In this document: positions 20,674-29,698 of the stretch, piece after piece
Numbering within the stretch: the first letter of the stretch is position 1
How the letters are laid out: every line of letters begins with the position of its first letter
NCBI GenBank assembly: GCA_000381585.1
Contig: KB906738.1
Coordinates: forward strand, 434,001 to 498,000
DNA length: 64,000 bases
Direction of reading: 5' to 3'
Source: Acidobacteriaceae bacterium KBS 83
GTDB lineage: Bacteria > Acidobacteriota > Terriglobia > Terriglobales > Acidobacteriaceae
The notes under the pieces: generated by a model
What the model saw: only the letters and a program-made list of their open reading frames with translations
Databases searched by the model: none
What the model was told of the DNA's origin: nothing
Program-made: the position numbers and the translations under genes

Positions 20674-21519
20674 TTACGAGAATATCTGTTGGAAGAATCC
20701 TTGTTGGGCGGCTGCCTTCCGCAACGCAGCGTAACCATCAACATCAGGCGGTAGCCAACGCTGAAGGCCTTCTGCATCGAGAATGGCGCGATGAACTGGA
20801 TTGTCGTAGCTCATGGCTAAGAGCGCCTCTGCAAATCGACGCTCCTGCTCGGGGTCGAGATTGGGCCGCGCCGTGAACATGCAGTGATTATAGGCCGGAG
20901 AAGTCCATACTTCGCAAAGGGCGCCATCGGGCACCAGATGGTCGGCGCGCACAGTATTCCAGAAGGGGCCGCCGATCGCGCCGGCATCAGCTCTCCCGTC
21001 GAGAACCGCGCGCACCACTTCAACTTCGCTGGTCCCAGTATCACCATGCTTGCCTACGTCGCTGTCGAAGCGCAGCGCACGATAGTCGATACCCTCGCGT
21101 ATACCCTGTTGCTCCAGAAAGTGGACGGGCAAAATGGCTGCATGTCCGCTATCCCGGCTACCGAGGGCGAGCGTCCGATTTTTCAAATCCTCGAGAGTGG
21201 AAATGGGACCGCCGGTGGCTGCCACGATCTTCGTCATCCACCCTAAATCGGTGTCGCGCATAGCAACCGCGCGGCAGGCATGCGCGCTCCACTCATCGGC
21301 TTGTAAGTATGCAAGATTCGTATTCCAGGCGATATCGATCCGAGGCATCGTATCGCCCGGTTGCGAGAGGAGCGCCGTGACCTGCGCCTCATAGCTCTGA
21401 AAGAGAACGACTTCAACGGGCACATGCGCTTCGTCGTGAAAATAGCGCCGCATCCCCTCCCAAATCGTAACAACCTTCGGATTGTATGCAACAGCTCCCA
21501 GCCAGATTGTCTTGCTCAT
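20674..21519 (-). CDS. PhnD/SsuA-like periplasmic-binding-fold protein
   Basis: 281 residues from the ATG at 21519 (GAGG five bases upstream); the longer open frame is not supported. The protein starts directly with the fold (KTIWLGAVAYNPKVV) and lacks a signal peptide. It matches the phosphate/phosphonate-binding PhnD group: IDIAWNTNLAYLQAD, GGPISTLEDLKNRTLALGSRDSGHA, DVGKHGDTGTSEVEVVRAVLDGRADAGAIGG. Without a signal peptide and without ABC permease/ATPase neighbours it may be a cytoplasmic sensor or an enzyme-like homologue and not a transporter part. It is followed upstream, 65 bases away and in the same direction, by an acyl-CoA-dehydrogenase-like flavoprotein. Confidence 0.85.
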   Translation of the reverse strand: MSKTIWLGAVAYNPKVVTIWEGMRRYFHDEAHVPVEVVLFQSYEAQVTALLSQPGDTMPRIDIAWNTNLAYLQADEWSAHACRAVAMRDTDLGWMTKIVAATGGPISTLEDLKNRTLALGSRDSGHAAILPVHFLEQQGIREGIDYRALRFDSDVGKHGDTGTSEVEVVRAVLDGRADAGAIGGPFWNTVRADHLVPDGALCEVWTSPAYNHCMFTARPNLDPEQERRFAEALLAMSYDNPVHRAILDAEGLQRWLPPDVDGYAALRKAAAQQGFFQQIFS

Positions 21520-21584
21520 AGATACCTCGGGTTTTCTCACCGGGCCGTTTCCCAATATCCCTCTTGCTTCGCAGGCATGCGAAC

Positions 21585-22736
21585 TTAGAACAGCGGTATT
21601 CCCAGGAGCGACTTTCCGATGAACTCGCGCAGAACGTCGCCGGTCGGCGCCATAACAGCGCCCGCGTGTGCGTCGCGGAACAGCCGCTCGATACTCATGT
21701 GCTTTGAGAATGCCGCACCCCCGCAAATACGCATCGCTGCGGAGGTGACGCTGATAGCGACATCACCTGCAGCGGCTTTCGACTCAAGCACGCGCAGCAT
21801 GGTCGTCTCGCGTGGCTTTTCAAGATGATCGACCAAATCCTCAATGCGCGCCGACAGACCGTCGGTATCAATCTGCATTGCGGCCAGTTGCGCCCGTAGA
21901 GTAGGCAGGCACTCACCGAGACTTTGGCCGAGATGTTCGAATTTGGCGCTTTTAAGATGCGAAGCAGTTCCAGCGACGGCCGCTCGACATAAACCGAGGG
22001 ACACCGCTGCGCTGCCCAGGTTAAACAGTGGCAGCACTAAGTTAAGCATGGTCTGAAAGCCCGCTCCGTCATCAGTGATCTGAAAATCGGAAGAAACCTG
22101 ACACTCTTCCAGCGTGATCGGAGCTGAAGCGTTGGCTCGGAGCCCCAAGCCATCCCAAGGGCCCGCAACGGAAAGTCCGCGCGTCCCTGCGGGAAGAAGA
22201 TAAAGGGTCGAATCGGTAGGTCCACTTCCTTCTGGGGCAAGTGACGAAACAACATAGCTCTGCGCATGACCCGCGCTAGTCACCCAGGATTTCTTTGCAC
22301 TAATAAAGACGCCATGTCCATTCCGATGCGCGCGTGATACAGGCGCCCAAAAATGGCTGCGCGAGCCCGCTTCGCTGAAGGCGAGAGTGGACAAATGGCG
22401 TCCCGCTGCTATCTCGCGCAGTGTCGGCGTGACCGCATCAGCCACCGGTGGACGGGCCGCCGAAATCGTCGTGGCGCCGAGAATGTGCATCAGATAGACC
22501 ATTGCGACTGAGGCGTCGGCCTCGGCGAGCGTCGCCGCAACCGCCGCAAATGTGCGGGGCCCCAGCTCCGAACCACCAACATCCGCGGGTAGCATCAGTC
22601 CGAGCAGCCCTGATTGACCAAGGGACTCGACAGCCTCGGTAGAGAATCGTCCGGTCTTGTCGTTTTGTCCTGCGGATGGCGCCAGCACGCGACTGGCGAT
22701 CTCCTGAGCCTTCAAAACAGCCGCGTCATGAGTCAT
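21585..22736 (-). CDS. acyl-CoA dehydrogenase family flavoprotein
   Basis: 383 residues. It has the ACAD order: N-terminal helical domain (LGQSGLLGLMLPADVGGSELG), central beta domain (STLAFSEAGSRSHFWAP, then SAKKSWVTSAGHAQSYVV), and C-terminal helical FAD domain (SAAMRICGGAAFSKHMSIERLFRDAHAGAVMAPTGDV). This late block corresponds to the FAD-contacting QxxGGxG region. The family includes acyl-CoA dehydrogenases, nitroalkane oxidases and DszC/SfnB-type sulfur monooxygenases. With a PhnD/SsuA-like binding protein and a TusA-like radical SAM protein next door, an organosulfur role is possible but unproven. It is probably co-transcribed with the PhnD-like gene. Confidence 0.88.
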   Translation of the reverse strand: MTHDAAVLKAQEIASRVLAPSAGQNDKTGRFSTEAVESLGQSGLLGLMLPADVGGSELGPRTFAAVAATLAEADASVAMVYLMHILGATTISAARPPVADAVTPTLREIAAGRHLSTLAFSEAGSRSHFWAPVSRAHRNGHGVFISAKKSWVTSAGHAQSYVVSSLAPEGSGPTDSTLYLLPAGTRGLSVAGPWDGLGLRANASAPITLEECQVSSDFQITDDGAGFQTMLNLVLPLFNLGSAAVSLGLCRAAVAGTASHLKSAKFEHLGQSLGECLPTLRAQLAAMQIDTDGLSARIEDLVDHLEKPRETTMLRVLESKAAAGDVAISVTSAAMRICGGAAFSKHMSIERLFRDAHAGAVMAPTGDVLREFIGKSLLGIPLF

Positions 22737-23156
22737 GTCGGCACCTGTATTTTATGAATCTTCTTGACGAACAGGATTGTCGCCGAGGATGCGCTGGTGG
22801 TCAAACGTTCCATGGTTGCGTGTGGCTAGATTGTTGGCTTTCGCGGATTGGCACAACTGCCTCCCTGGCAAAAGAGGGTCGCTTCAAGGTCAAGGACGAA
22901 ATCCGTGACAACAGAAAAATAGACAACATGGCCGGTCTTCTCTAAGCCACTCGACTCAGCTTTGGCGTGGCGTGCTCGGGCCGCCACGCTGCGCTGCTTG
23001 AATGGCAATGAGGAGGTGCTTCATGGTCTCCGCTCCATCGTCTCCGTTTTTCCCGTTCAAGGTGATTTACGGACTATCGAGAAACTGGGCGGCTAGAGTG
23101 CTCAAACGACATTGATCAACACCCTAGTCTTGCCATTTCGGCTGACCCAGTATTTT
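22737..23156. other. intergenic region upstream of the acyl-CoA-dehydrogenase-like gene
   Basis: About 420 bases with no supported gene. The promoter of the minus-strand ACAD-PhnD pair should lie at its left end. A short minus-strand frame (23102-23413) overlaps the AAA remnant and shows no motif I recognise. Confidence 0.4.
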
Positions 23157-23833
23157 TCACCACTGTGGCAGTGATGTGGCAGCCCGAACTCGACGTATTC
23201 GCCGCGCTTGGCGATGTGATGGATCAAGCGAGGTTTCATCGATGTGAGAACCAGCATCCGCCACACACCCCTCAAAGGCCATGCGCTGCCATTCATTGAG
23301 CGACGACTTATAGACCCGCTGAAATTCGGATAGTGGGACGGTCGCACCGACAAGGTAGCTGCGGCCATCCGCGGTGGTTGCAGCGAGGAAGCCAAGACCG
23401 CTCTCATTCGCAAGAGTGCGGCCGATCTCGGTCTTGCCCACTCCCGGTGGCCCGGTTAAGAGCAGGCTTCGCGGTACTGTGACGCCTTGCGCGCGCCAAG
23501 TCTCTGCGTCGCGCACCAGCAGGCAGGTGAGCTTCAGCCGTTCCAGTACGCCTGCATCGAGCACCAGCGTCTCCCAGCGTGCTTCGCTGTCGACCCGGGT
23601 GTTGTGCGCCTTGCGACTGGATTTGACCGCCTCGAGATACTCCTCCCGGGACGGCGCGCTCGGATAGGCAAGGGTGCGCACACCTGGCTAGCCACATGCC
23701 GCGGGTCGTGTCCGCTCATCCCCTGGGCGAGCGACCCCATCTCGTCCGGAATCACAGCGCCAGGAAAGACGGACTCCATCTCCTGCTTGAAGATGCGCGT
23801 CCGTTCCAATGCCCCGGGCAACGCAATCTCCAT
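23157..23833 (-). pseudogene. frameshifted, truncated AAA ATPase
   Basis: Two minus-strand frames together read as part of one tandem AAA ATPase. The upstream piece (about 23833-23690) gives the lid of a first AAA module: MEIALPGALERTRIFKQEM, then GSLAQGMSGHDPRHVASQV. The reading then shifts to the second frame (23681-23157): a linker (REEYLEAVKSSRKAHNTRV) followed by Walker A (LLLTGPPGVGKTEIGR) and the region after it. Walker B and everything beyond are missing. The breakage and missing ends make a functional protein very unlikely. It sits directly beside a truncated tRNA-Asn, consistent with an old integration or deletion event. Confidence 0.65.
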
Positions 23834-23888
23834 CTCCCATCCGAAGCGTGACAGGATGACAAAGGGCGAGGAAATTTGTTGATGTGAC

Positions 23889-23933
<45 letters not shown>

Positions 23934-24125
23934 AGCAATCATGCAAACCCAAAACGATAGGGTTCAGAACTCTGACGTCCCATATGCGTGTTGTGTACCC
24001 CAACGCGCCAGCATATCAATGAGTTGCAGTACGGCGAGGCCTCGCGTTTGCAAGAGTGAATGTTCAACATGCCGTAGCCGATGGCTCAGATCCGTCCTCA
24101 ACACTTATCGCCAACGTTGCAACGC

Positions 24126-25442
24126 TCACTTCCTTGGAGCCGCAGCTCTGATGTCCGCTTCGACCGCTGCCGTGGCAGGCTTCGGCCCGTGGTGACTCAC
24201 GATGAGTCGGGAACCTCGTTGGCCGCTGAGATACGTCCAAACCCACTGCAGGAAGACACTCAAACGGAGGCTAGATGTCGCCAGAAACTGGAGATGCACA
24301 AACGCCCAGGTAAGCCAGGCTCCGAAACCGCTTACTTGCACCTTGCCACTTTGCAAAACAGCGAAGCCCTTTCCCACCACAGCCATGTTTCCCTTGTCGA
24401 AGTAAGAGAATGGTCCAAGGAGTGACCCGGCGGTGACACGGCGGTGAATTGCCCTTGCGGCATAACGGCCTTGTTGCATTGCCACCTGCGCAACGCCGGG
24501 CAGCGGTCTCCCTTTTTCCTCGAACGATGCAGTATCGCCGATCACAAAAATCTCCGGATGTCCTGGAACCGTGAGGTCACTTTCAACGCGTACTCGCCCG
24601 GCGCGATCCGTCTCGGCTTGCAACCATTTGCTAGCGGGCGACGGAGCAACGCCCGCAGTCCATATCACGGTCTTGCTCGCGATCCGCTCACCGGCTACAA
24701 CGACACCATCGTCGTCAATCTGCTCCACGCTTTGTCCGAGTCGAATCTCAACACCCAAATTCTCCAGACGCCGCTTCGCGGCTTGGGAGAGGCGTTCAGA
24801 AAACGTAGTCAGAACCCTGGGCGACCTGTCAGCGAGTACGATTCGAGCGGAAGCAGGATCAATGCGCCGGAAGTCCGTCCTCAAAGTCGTGCGGATGAGC
24901 ACGGCTAGAGCACCGGCCAACTCGACACCGGTGGGACCAGCTCCCACCATGACAAATGTCAGTAGGTCACGGTGGCGTTTCGGATCCTCTTCTGCCTCAG
25001 CCAGTTCAAACGCCTGCAGGATCTTGTTTCGGGTAGCCACAGCGTCCGCGAGGCTCTTCATGCCCGGCGCAAATATTTCAAACTCGTCGTGGCCGAAGTA
25101 ACTGTGTGTAGAGCCCGTCGCGAGGATGAGGTAGTCATACTCGACGGGAACATCACTGCGGTCAGCGTTAGTTACAAAAACACATTTTTGTTCCTTGTCT
25201 ACTCCCGTCACCTCACCCATGACCACCGTTGCATTCCTCTGATTTCGAAGGATGCCACGTATAGGAGTTCCAATCTGCGCGGGGGTAAGCGCCGCTGTTG
25301 CCACTTGGTACAGCAGTGGCTGAAACAGGTGGTGATTGGTGCGGTCGATCAATATCACCCGCGCAGGTGTCCTGCTGAGGGCCTTCGCGGCAGCCAGTCC
25401 TCCAAAGCCACCGCCAACTATGATGATTCGTGGCTGAGCCAT
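24126..25442 (-). CDS. ndh: type II NADH:quinone oxidoreductase (NDH-2)
   Basis: 438 residues. The FAD-binding Rossmann start IIIVGGGFGGLAAAKAL, the NDH-2 motif FQPLLYQVATAAL, the NADH-binding Rossmann FVMVGAGPTGVELAGAL and the distal FAD motif EIFVIGDTASFEEKG followed by GVAQVAMQQGRYAAR are all present. The C-terminus has the amphipathic/hydrophobic membrane-anchoring helices (LTWAFVHLQFLATSS; LSVFLQWVWTYLSGQRGSRL). It oxidises NADH and reduces quinone without proton pumping. It is transcribed away from the downstream oxidase operon, and supplies electrons to the same quinone pool as the oxidase, succinate dehydrogenase and PoxB genes in the window. Confidence 0.96.
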   Translation of the reverse strand: MAQPRIIIVGGGFGGLAAAKALSRTPARVILIDRTNHHLFQPLLYQVATAALTPAQIGTPIRGILRNQRNATVVMGEVTGVDKEQKCVFVTNADRSDVPVEYDYLILATGSTHSYFGHDEFEIFAPGMKSLADAVATRNKILQAFELAEAEEDPKRHRDLLTFVMVGAGPTGVELAGALAVLIRTTLRTDFRRIDPASARIVLADRSPRVLTTFSERLSQAAKRRLENLGVEIRLGQSVEQIDDDGVVVAGERIASKTVIWTAGVAPSPASKWLQAETDRAGRVRVESDLTVPGHPEIFVIGDTASFEEKGRPLPGVAQVAMQQGRYAARAIHRRVTAGSLLGPFSYFDKGNMAVVGKGFAVLQSGKVQVSGFGAWLTWAFVHLQFLATSSLRLSVFLQWVWTYLSGQRGSRLIVSHHGPKPATAAVEADIRAAAPRK

Positions 25443-26304
25443 TTGCTCCTCGATCTGCTTCAGTCCGCCGCGCTTGATCCGTGTTCCAGCGGACTAATCG
25501 TACCGCTGACACTCAGGCAGTTGATTTCGTAAATCCGTGAAGCCAAGCTCCTTCAGTATTTCGTTGTTAGCTCACCGACAACCGCATCTCCGCCGTGCCG
25601 GCTACTTACGCCTTGACCAATGCAAATCAAGCGCCAAAGGGCTTCACGCAGCCAATGAAGGGCGTGTCTGTGCAGTGACGTTACTTAAGCGGTTCTGCGC
25701 GAAGGGTAACAAGCCTGCACCTCTTTAACACGTGCCAATCGGCTAGCAGATGCCTGGTACTTCAGCACAAGGCGCAAGCTGGAAAAGATCCTGGCGTGTC
25801 TGCATTCCAGAGGCAATCGGGATACGAGTATCTGGACGACTGCCGCTTTAGCGTATCGCCTGAGTTGTGATCGTAGCCACTCGATCAGAATTTCTACTTC
25901 TCGGAAGTCTCTCCTTGCGACTTGCTGCGTAGAGTCGTCCGCTCAGTCTCGGCGACGACTGCTAACTGATCACCGACCGCTGATTTTTAAGCACCAGCAC
26001 TTTTGCCGGCGAACGTTCAATCTGCCAATCCACTCGTATTATCCATTCCTGTTTCAACTACTTGGCGGTCGGCATGTCGATCTCGTGCCCTGGCAAGAGG
26101 ATTGCAGTATGAATTACGGACGCGCCGGGAGCACGCGTATATAGCGGGGCTCCCGCGTACATCAGCGATCACGTACTGAAGCGGAAAGATGTCTCGATGC
26201 TTGAGGGGTAAACCGCTTGGATGTGGGCGGCGGTAGGGCTGCTCCCCTCTGGCCCGATCAAATGATGGAGCGTTATTTGGTTTTAGGGGGAGAGGTAATA
26301 GGCG
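25443..26304. other. intergenic region between divergent ndh and cox operon
   Basis: About 860 bases separating divergent respiratory genes, so both promoters are expected here. Short ORFs on both strands carry no motif or good ribosome site. I see no tRNA or repeat. The AGAGG at 26291-26295 belongs to the coxB start. Confidence 0.45.
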
Positions 26305-27393
26305 GTGGTTGTGGATCGTCCGATGAAGCGGCCAAAAAGGATGTATCGTCACTTGAACAATTCGAGACCAAGAGGCGCGTGCTTGGGAATTGGATTTCTC
26401 CTTTGGACGCGAGCGTGTTTCGCGGCGGACACCGTGCGACCCTCCAGTCCGATCAATATATTCGCGCCTGCCTCCACTCCTGCCAGTGAGATCTATCATC
26501 TGACTCTGTTCGTCTTTGCCATCACAGGCGCCATGTTTGTCGTAGTCGCGGGCCTCCTGTGCTTTGCGGTATTTCGCTTCAGGGCGCGCAAGTTATACGA
26601 AGCCAGCGAGCCTCCGCAAATCTACGGCAGCAATCAGATTGAGCTTGCCTGGACGGTGATCCCGGTGCTTACCGTGGTCGTCCTGTTCCTCGCCACGGCG
26701 CGAGTCATATTTGCGATACAAGACGCTCCGAAGCCGCCAGCCGCGCTCGACGTCACCGTCATTGGGCACCAGTTTTGGTGGGAATATCGCTACCCGAGCC
26801 TCGGGATCGTCACGGCGAACGAGTTGCACGTTCCCTTGAGCCATCTGAACCATCCAACGTCCACCTACCTCAGACTCACGTCCGCCGACGTAGATCACAG
26901 CTTTTGGGTACCACAGCTTGCAGGTAAGACAGATCTCATTCCAAACCGCGTGAACGAAATGTGGATCGATCCACAGCGGCCTGGCCTATACCTCGGGCAA
27001 TGCGCGCAGTTTTGCGGAGTCGAGCATGCGAAGATGCTGCTTCGTGTCTATGTCGATACGCCGGAACAATTCACGGCATGGGTGAAAGATCAGCATCGTC
27101 CGGGGAATCAGGATCCCAGTGTCGCGGCGGGTCGCCGCGTGTTCGAAACGCAAGCCTGCATGAACTGCCACACTGTGACCGGCACTGCTGCGACCGGCAG
27201 GTTCGGTCCGGACCTCACACATTTCATGAGCCGCTCCACCCTTGCTGCGGGCGCTGCAGTGAACAATGCAGCAAATATACGTGAATGGCTGAAAAGCCCC
27301 GATCATTTCAAGCAGGGTTCTCTTATGCCTGCGATGCAGCTAAGCGATCAGCAACTCGATGAGCTGGTGGCATACCTTTCGACGCTTCATTGA
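26305..27393 (+). CDS. coxB: cytochrome c oxidase subunit II with fused cytochrome c domain (caa3 type)
   Basis: 362 residues from the GTG at 26305, with AGAGG nine bases upstream; ATGs at 26323 and 26341 are poorer. A signal/leader precedes two membrane helices (LTLFVFAITGAMFVVVAGLL; TVIPVLTVVVLFLATARVI). The CuA domain follows, with GHQFWWEYRYP and GQCAQFCGVEHAKM, in which Cys233, Cys237, His241 and Met244 fit the CuA ligands. A C-terminal cytochrome c domain has the haem motif CMNCH (Cys285, Cys288, His289) and a distal Met in GSLMPAMQLS. It accepts electrons from cytochrome c and passes them to subunit I. It is the first of nine tightly spaced genes. Confidence 0.96.
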   Translation: MVVDRPMKRPKRMYRHLNNSRPRGACLGIGFLLWTRACFAADTVRPSSPINIFAPASTPASEIYHLTLFVFAITGAMFVVVAGLLCFAVFRFRARKLYEASEPPQIYGSNQIELAWTVIPVLTVVVLFLATARVIFAIQDAPKPPAALDVTVIGHQFWWEYRYPSLGIVTANELHVPLSHLNHPTSTYLRLTSADVDHSFWVPQLAGKTDLIPNRVNEMWIDPQRPGLYLGQCAQFCGVEHAKMLLRVYVDTPEQFTAWVKDQHRPGNQDPSVAAGRRVFETQACMNCHTVTGTAATGRFGPDLTHFMSRSTLAAGAAVNNAANIREWLKSPDHFKQGSLMPAMQLSDQQLDELVAYLSTLH

Positions 27394-27406
27394 CATCGGG
27401 TGACAA

Positions 27407-29101
27407 ATGGCAGATCAGGTCCTAACAATTCCAGATTCTCTCAGCGTCTCACCTCCGCAGATTGCAGACGAGACCTTTCTCGAGCGACTGCACGGCTGGG
27501 TAGTAACCGTCGACCACAAGAAGCTGGGCATTCTCTACGTGTTGTACTCAGTGTTCTTCCTGTTTGTTGCTGGCGCAGAAGCCCTCTGCATTCGCATCCA
27601 GCTCTTGCGGGCGCATAATCATTTTCTCTCTGCTGCGGTCTTCAACCGCTTCTTCACTATGCACGGCACCACGATGGTCTTTCTCGTGGGAATGCCCATT
27701 CTCTTCGGATTCGCGAATTATCTTATTCCGCTGATGATCGGCGCTCGCGACATGGCCTTTCCCCGGCTCAATGCGTTCAGCTTCTGGCTGACCGCCTTCG
27801 GCGGTCTCCTCCTTTATTTCAGTTTTATCGGGGGTTTTGGCCTCTACGGTGTGGGCAGCGCACCGGATGTTGGTTGGTTCGCCTATGCCCCACTCACCGC
27901 ACGCGCTTTCTCGCCAGGACACAGCACCGACTACTGGGCGTTGGCGCTCATCGTCAGCGGATTCGGCACTCTGGGCACGGCCATTAATATCATCGCCACT
28001 GTTCTATCGATGCGTTGCCGTGGCATGACGCTTTGGCGAATGCCGCTGTTTGCCTGGCTCATGTTCGTCGTGAGCGGCCTGACGTTGATTACGATCACGC
28101 CCCTCACTGCTGCGCAGATCATGCTGCTCATTGATCGCTATTTGGGGGGCCATTTCTTTGACACGCAGGCCGGCGGATCAGCTGTTGTCTGGATGCACTT
28201 CTTCTGGATATTCGGCCATCCCGAGGTCTATGTCCTCGTGATGCCCGCCTTCGCGATCGCCAACGAAATAATTCCCGTCTTTTCACGCAAAGCGATTTTC
28301 GGTTACCCAGCCATGGTGGCGGCCTCGGCCGCTATTGCCTTTGTCAGCCTAGGCGTTTGGGCACATCACATGTTCACGGTAGGGATGACTTCGGTCTCAA
28401 ATGCATTTTTCACCCTCTCGACCATGTTGGTCGGCGTTCCCACCGGTATCAAAATATTTAACTGGGTTGCCACGATGTGGGGTGGCAGGATCCGCTTTGC
28501 TACGCCCATGCTTTTCTGCATTGGTTTTCTCTTCCAATTTCTCCTCGCTGGGCTAACCGGCATCATGCTTTCCGTGTCGCCTCTGGACTGGCAACTCCAT
28601 AATTCCTATTTCGTCATTGCGCATTTTCACTATGTGCTGGTGGGGGCTATCGTCTTCAACATCTTTGCCGCCATCTATTACTGGTACCCGAAGGCGACAG
28701 GTCGCATGTTGAGTGAAAGGCTAGGAAAGTGGCATTTCTGGCTGTTTCTCATCGGCTTTCATATCACCTTTGACACAATGCACTTCCTCGGTTTCATGGG
28801 GATGCCTCGCTCGATCTACACCTTCGAGCCAGACCGCGGCTGGGACCGCCTGAACATGATTGTCTCCATAGGGGGATTCATTCAGGGCGTCGCAGTGCTG
28901 ATATTCGCAGTCAATCTCGTGTGGTCGTATTACCGCGGCCAGCCCGCCGGCGACGATCCGTGGGATGCATGGACGCTCGAATGGGCTACCGCATCGCCGC
29001 CACCCGAGTACAACTTCGCAACCGAGCCAGTCGTGAGAAGTCGTCGTCCGCTGTGGGACCTAAAGCACCCTGAAGATCCGGACTGGAGGTACGAGCAATG
29101 A
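27407..29101 (+). CDS. coxA: cytochrome c oxidase subunit I
   Basis: 564 residues, twelve or more membrane helices. Haem-copper signatures are present: low-spin haem a ligand region (RFFTMHGTTMVFL), the CuB/Tyr helix (WIFGHPEVYVLVMPAF), the His pair WAHHMFTVG, and NSYFVIAHFHYVLVGA carrying the haem a3 and low-spin haem a ligands. It is the catalytic O2-reducing, proton-pumping subunit. The start lies 14 bases after the coxB stop and its end overlaps coxC by four bases, so it is translationally coupled. The length is normal for caa3-type enzymes. Confidence 0.97.
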   Translation: MADQVLTIPDSLSVSPPQIADETFLERLHGWVVTVDHKKLGILYVLYSVFFLFVAGAEALCIRIQLLRAHNHFLSAAVFNRFFTMHGTTMVFLVGMPILFGFANYLIPLMIGARDMAFPRLNAFSFWLTAFGGLLLYFSFIGGFGLYGVGSAPDVGWFAYAPLTARAFSPGHSTDYWALALIVSGFGTLGTAINIIATVLSMRCRGMTLWRMPLFAWLMFVVSGLTLITITPLTAAQIMLLIDRYLGGHFFDTQAGGSAVVWMHFFWIFGHPEVYVLVMPAFAIANEIIPVFSRKAIFGYPAMVAASAAIAFVSLGVWAHHMFTVGMTSVSNAFFTLSTMLVGVPTGIKIFNWVATMWGGRIRFATPMLFCIGFLFQFLLAGLTGIMLSVSPLDWQLHNSYFVIAHFHYVLVGAIVFNIFAAIYYWYPKATGRMLSERLGKWHFWLFLIGFHITFDTMHFLGFMGMPRSIYTFEPDRGWDRLNMIVSIGGFIQGVAVLIFAVNLVWSYYRGQPAGDDPWDAWTLEWATASPPPEYNFATEPVVRSRRPLWDLKHPEDPDWRYEQ

Positions 29102-29694
29102 GCACGATCTCCCTCGTGCCGCTAACACCGGACCAACCATTGGATTTGCCTTCCCGCGGACGCGTTGGCATGCTCTCGCTCATCATTGGCGAGTCGGCAA
29201 TCTTTACCATTTTCGTCGTTGCCTATGTCTTTTACATCGGCAAGAGCCTCTACGGACCAACACCCGCGCAGGTTCTAGAGGTTCCGATCTTCAATACCGT
29301 CTGCCTGCTCTCCAGCAGCTTCTTTATCTGGCTTGCTGAAGGCAGCATTGAGAAGAACCGAATGCGGCGGTTTTTGCTATGGTGGTCAACCACCATCTGT
29401 CTTGGCATCGTCTTCCTTGTCGGCACGGCTCGTGAATGGCTGAAGCTCATCTATCACGATGGGTTGACCATCCGGACCAATCTTTTCGGAACCACCTTTT
29501 ATTCGCTCGTTGGACTGCACGCTACTCACGTAGTGGTTGGGCTGCTGATGCTCCTGCTTGTCCTCGTCTTCACCCTCACCGGTCATGTTAAGGAGAGTCA
29601 CACGGAACGTATACAGGTGCTCGCGCTCTACTGGCACTTCGTTGACGCCGTGTGGGTCGTCGTATTCACAGTGGTTTACATAATTGGGCGGTGA
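29098..29694 (+). CDS. coxC: cytochrome c oxidase subunit III
   Basis: 198 residues, five hydrophobic helices. It has the subunit III family pattern: an early SLIIGESAIFTIFVVAYVFYIGKS, then LVGLHATHVVVGLLMLLLV and a terminal ALYWHFVDAVWVVVFTVVYI, with the conserved HFVD segment. It stabilises proton pumping of subunit I. ATGA overlap with coxA shows coupling. At about 200 residues it is the short form, lacking the two N-terminal helices of mitochondrial-type subunit III, as is usual for caa3 and quinol oxidases. Confidence 0.95.
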   Translation: MSTISLVPLTPDQPLDLPSRGRVGMLSLIIGESAIFTIFVVAYVFYIGKSLYGPTPAQVLEVPIFNTVCLLSSSFFIWLAEGSIEKNRMRRFLLWWSTTICLGIVFLVGTAREWLKLIYHDGLTIRTNLFGTTFYSLVGLHATHVVVGLLMLLLVLVFTLTGHVKESHTERIQVLALYWHFVDAVWVVVFTVVYIIGR

Positions 29695-29698
29695 TCGC

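Noticed and set aside
26017-26499. Minus-strand ORF upstream of and overlapping coxB
   Set aside because: Antisense to the coxB start region, Arg/His-rich, and without a motif.
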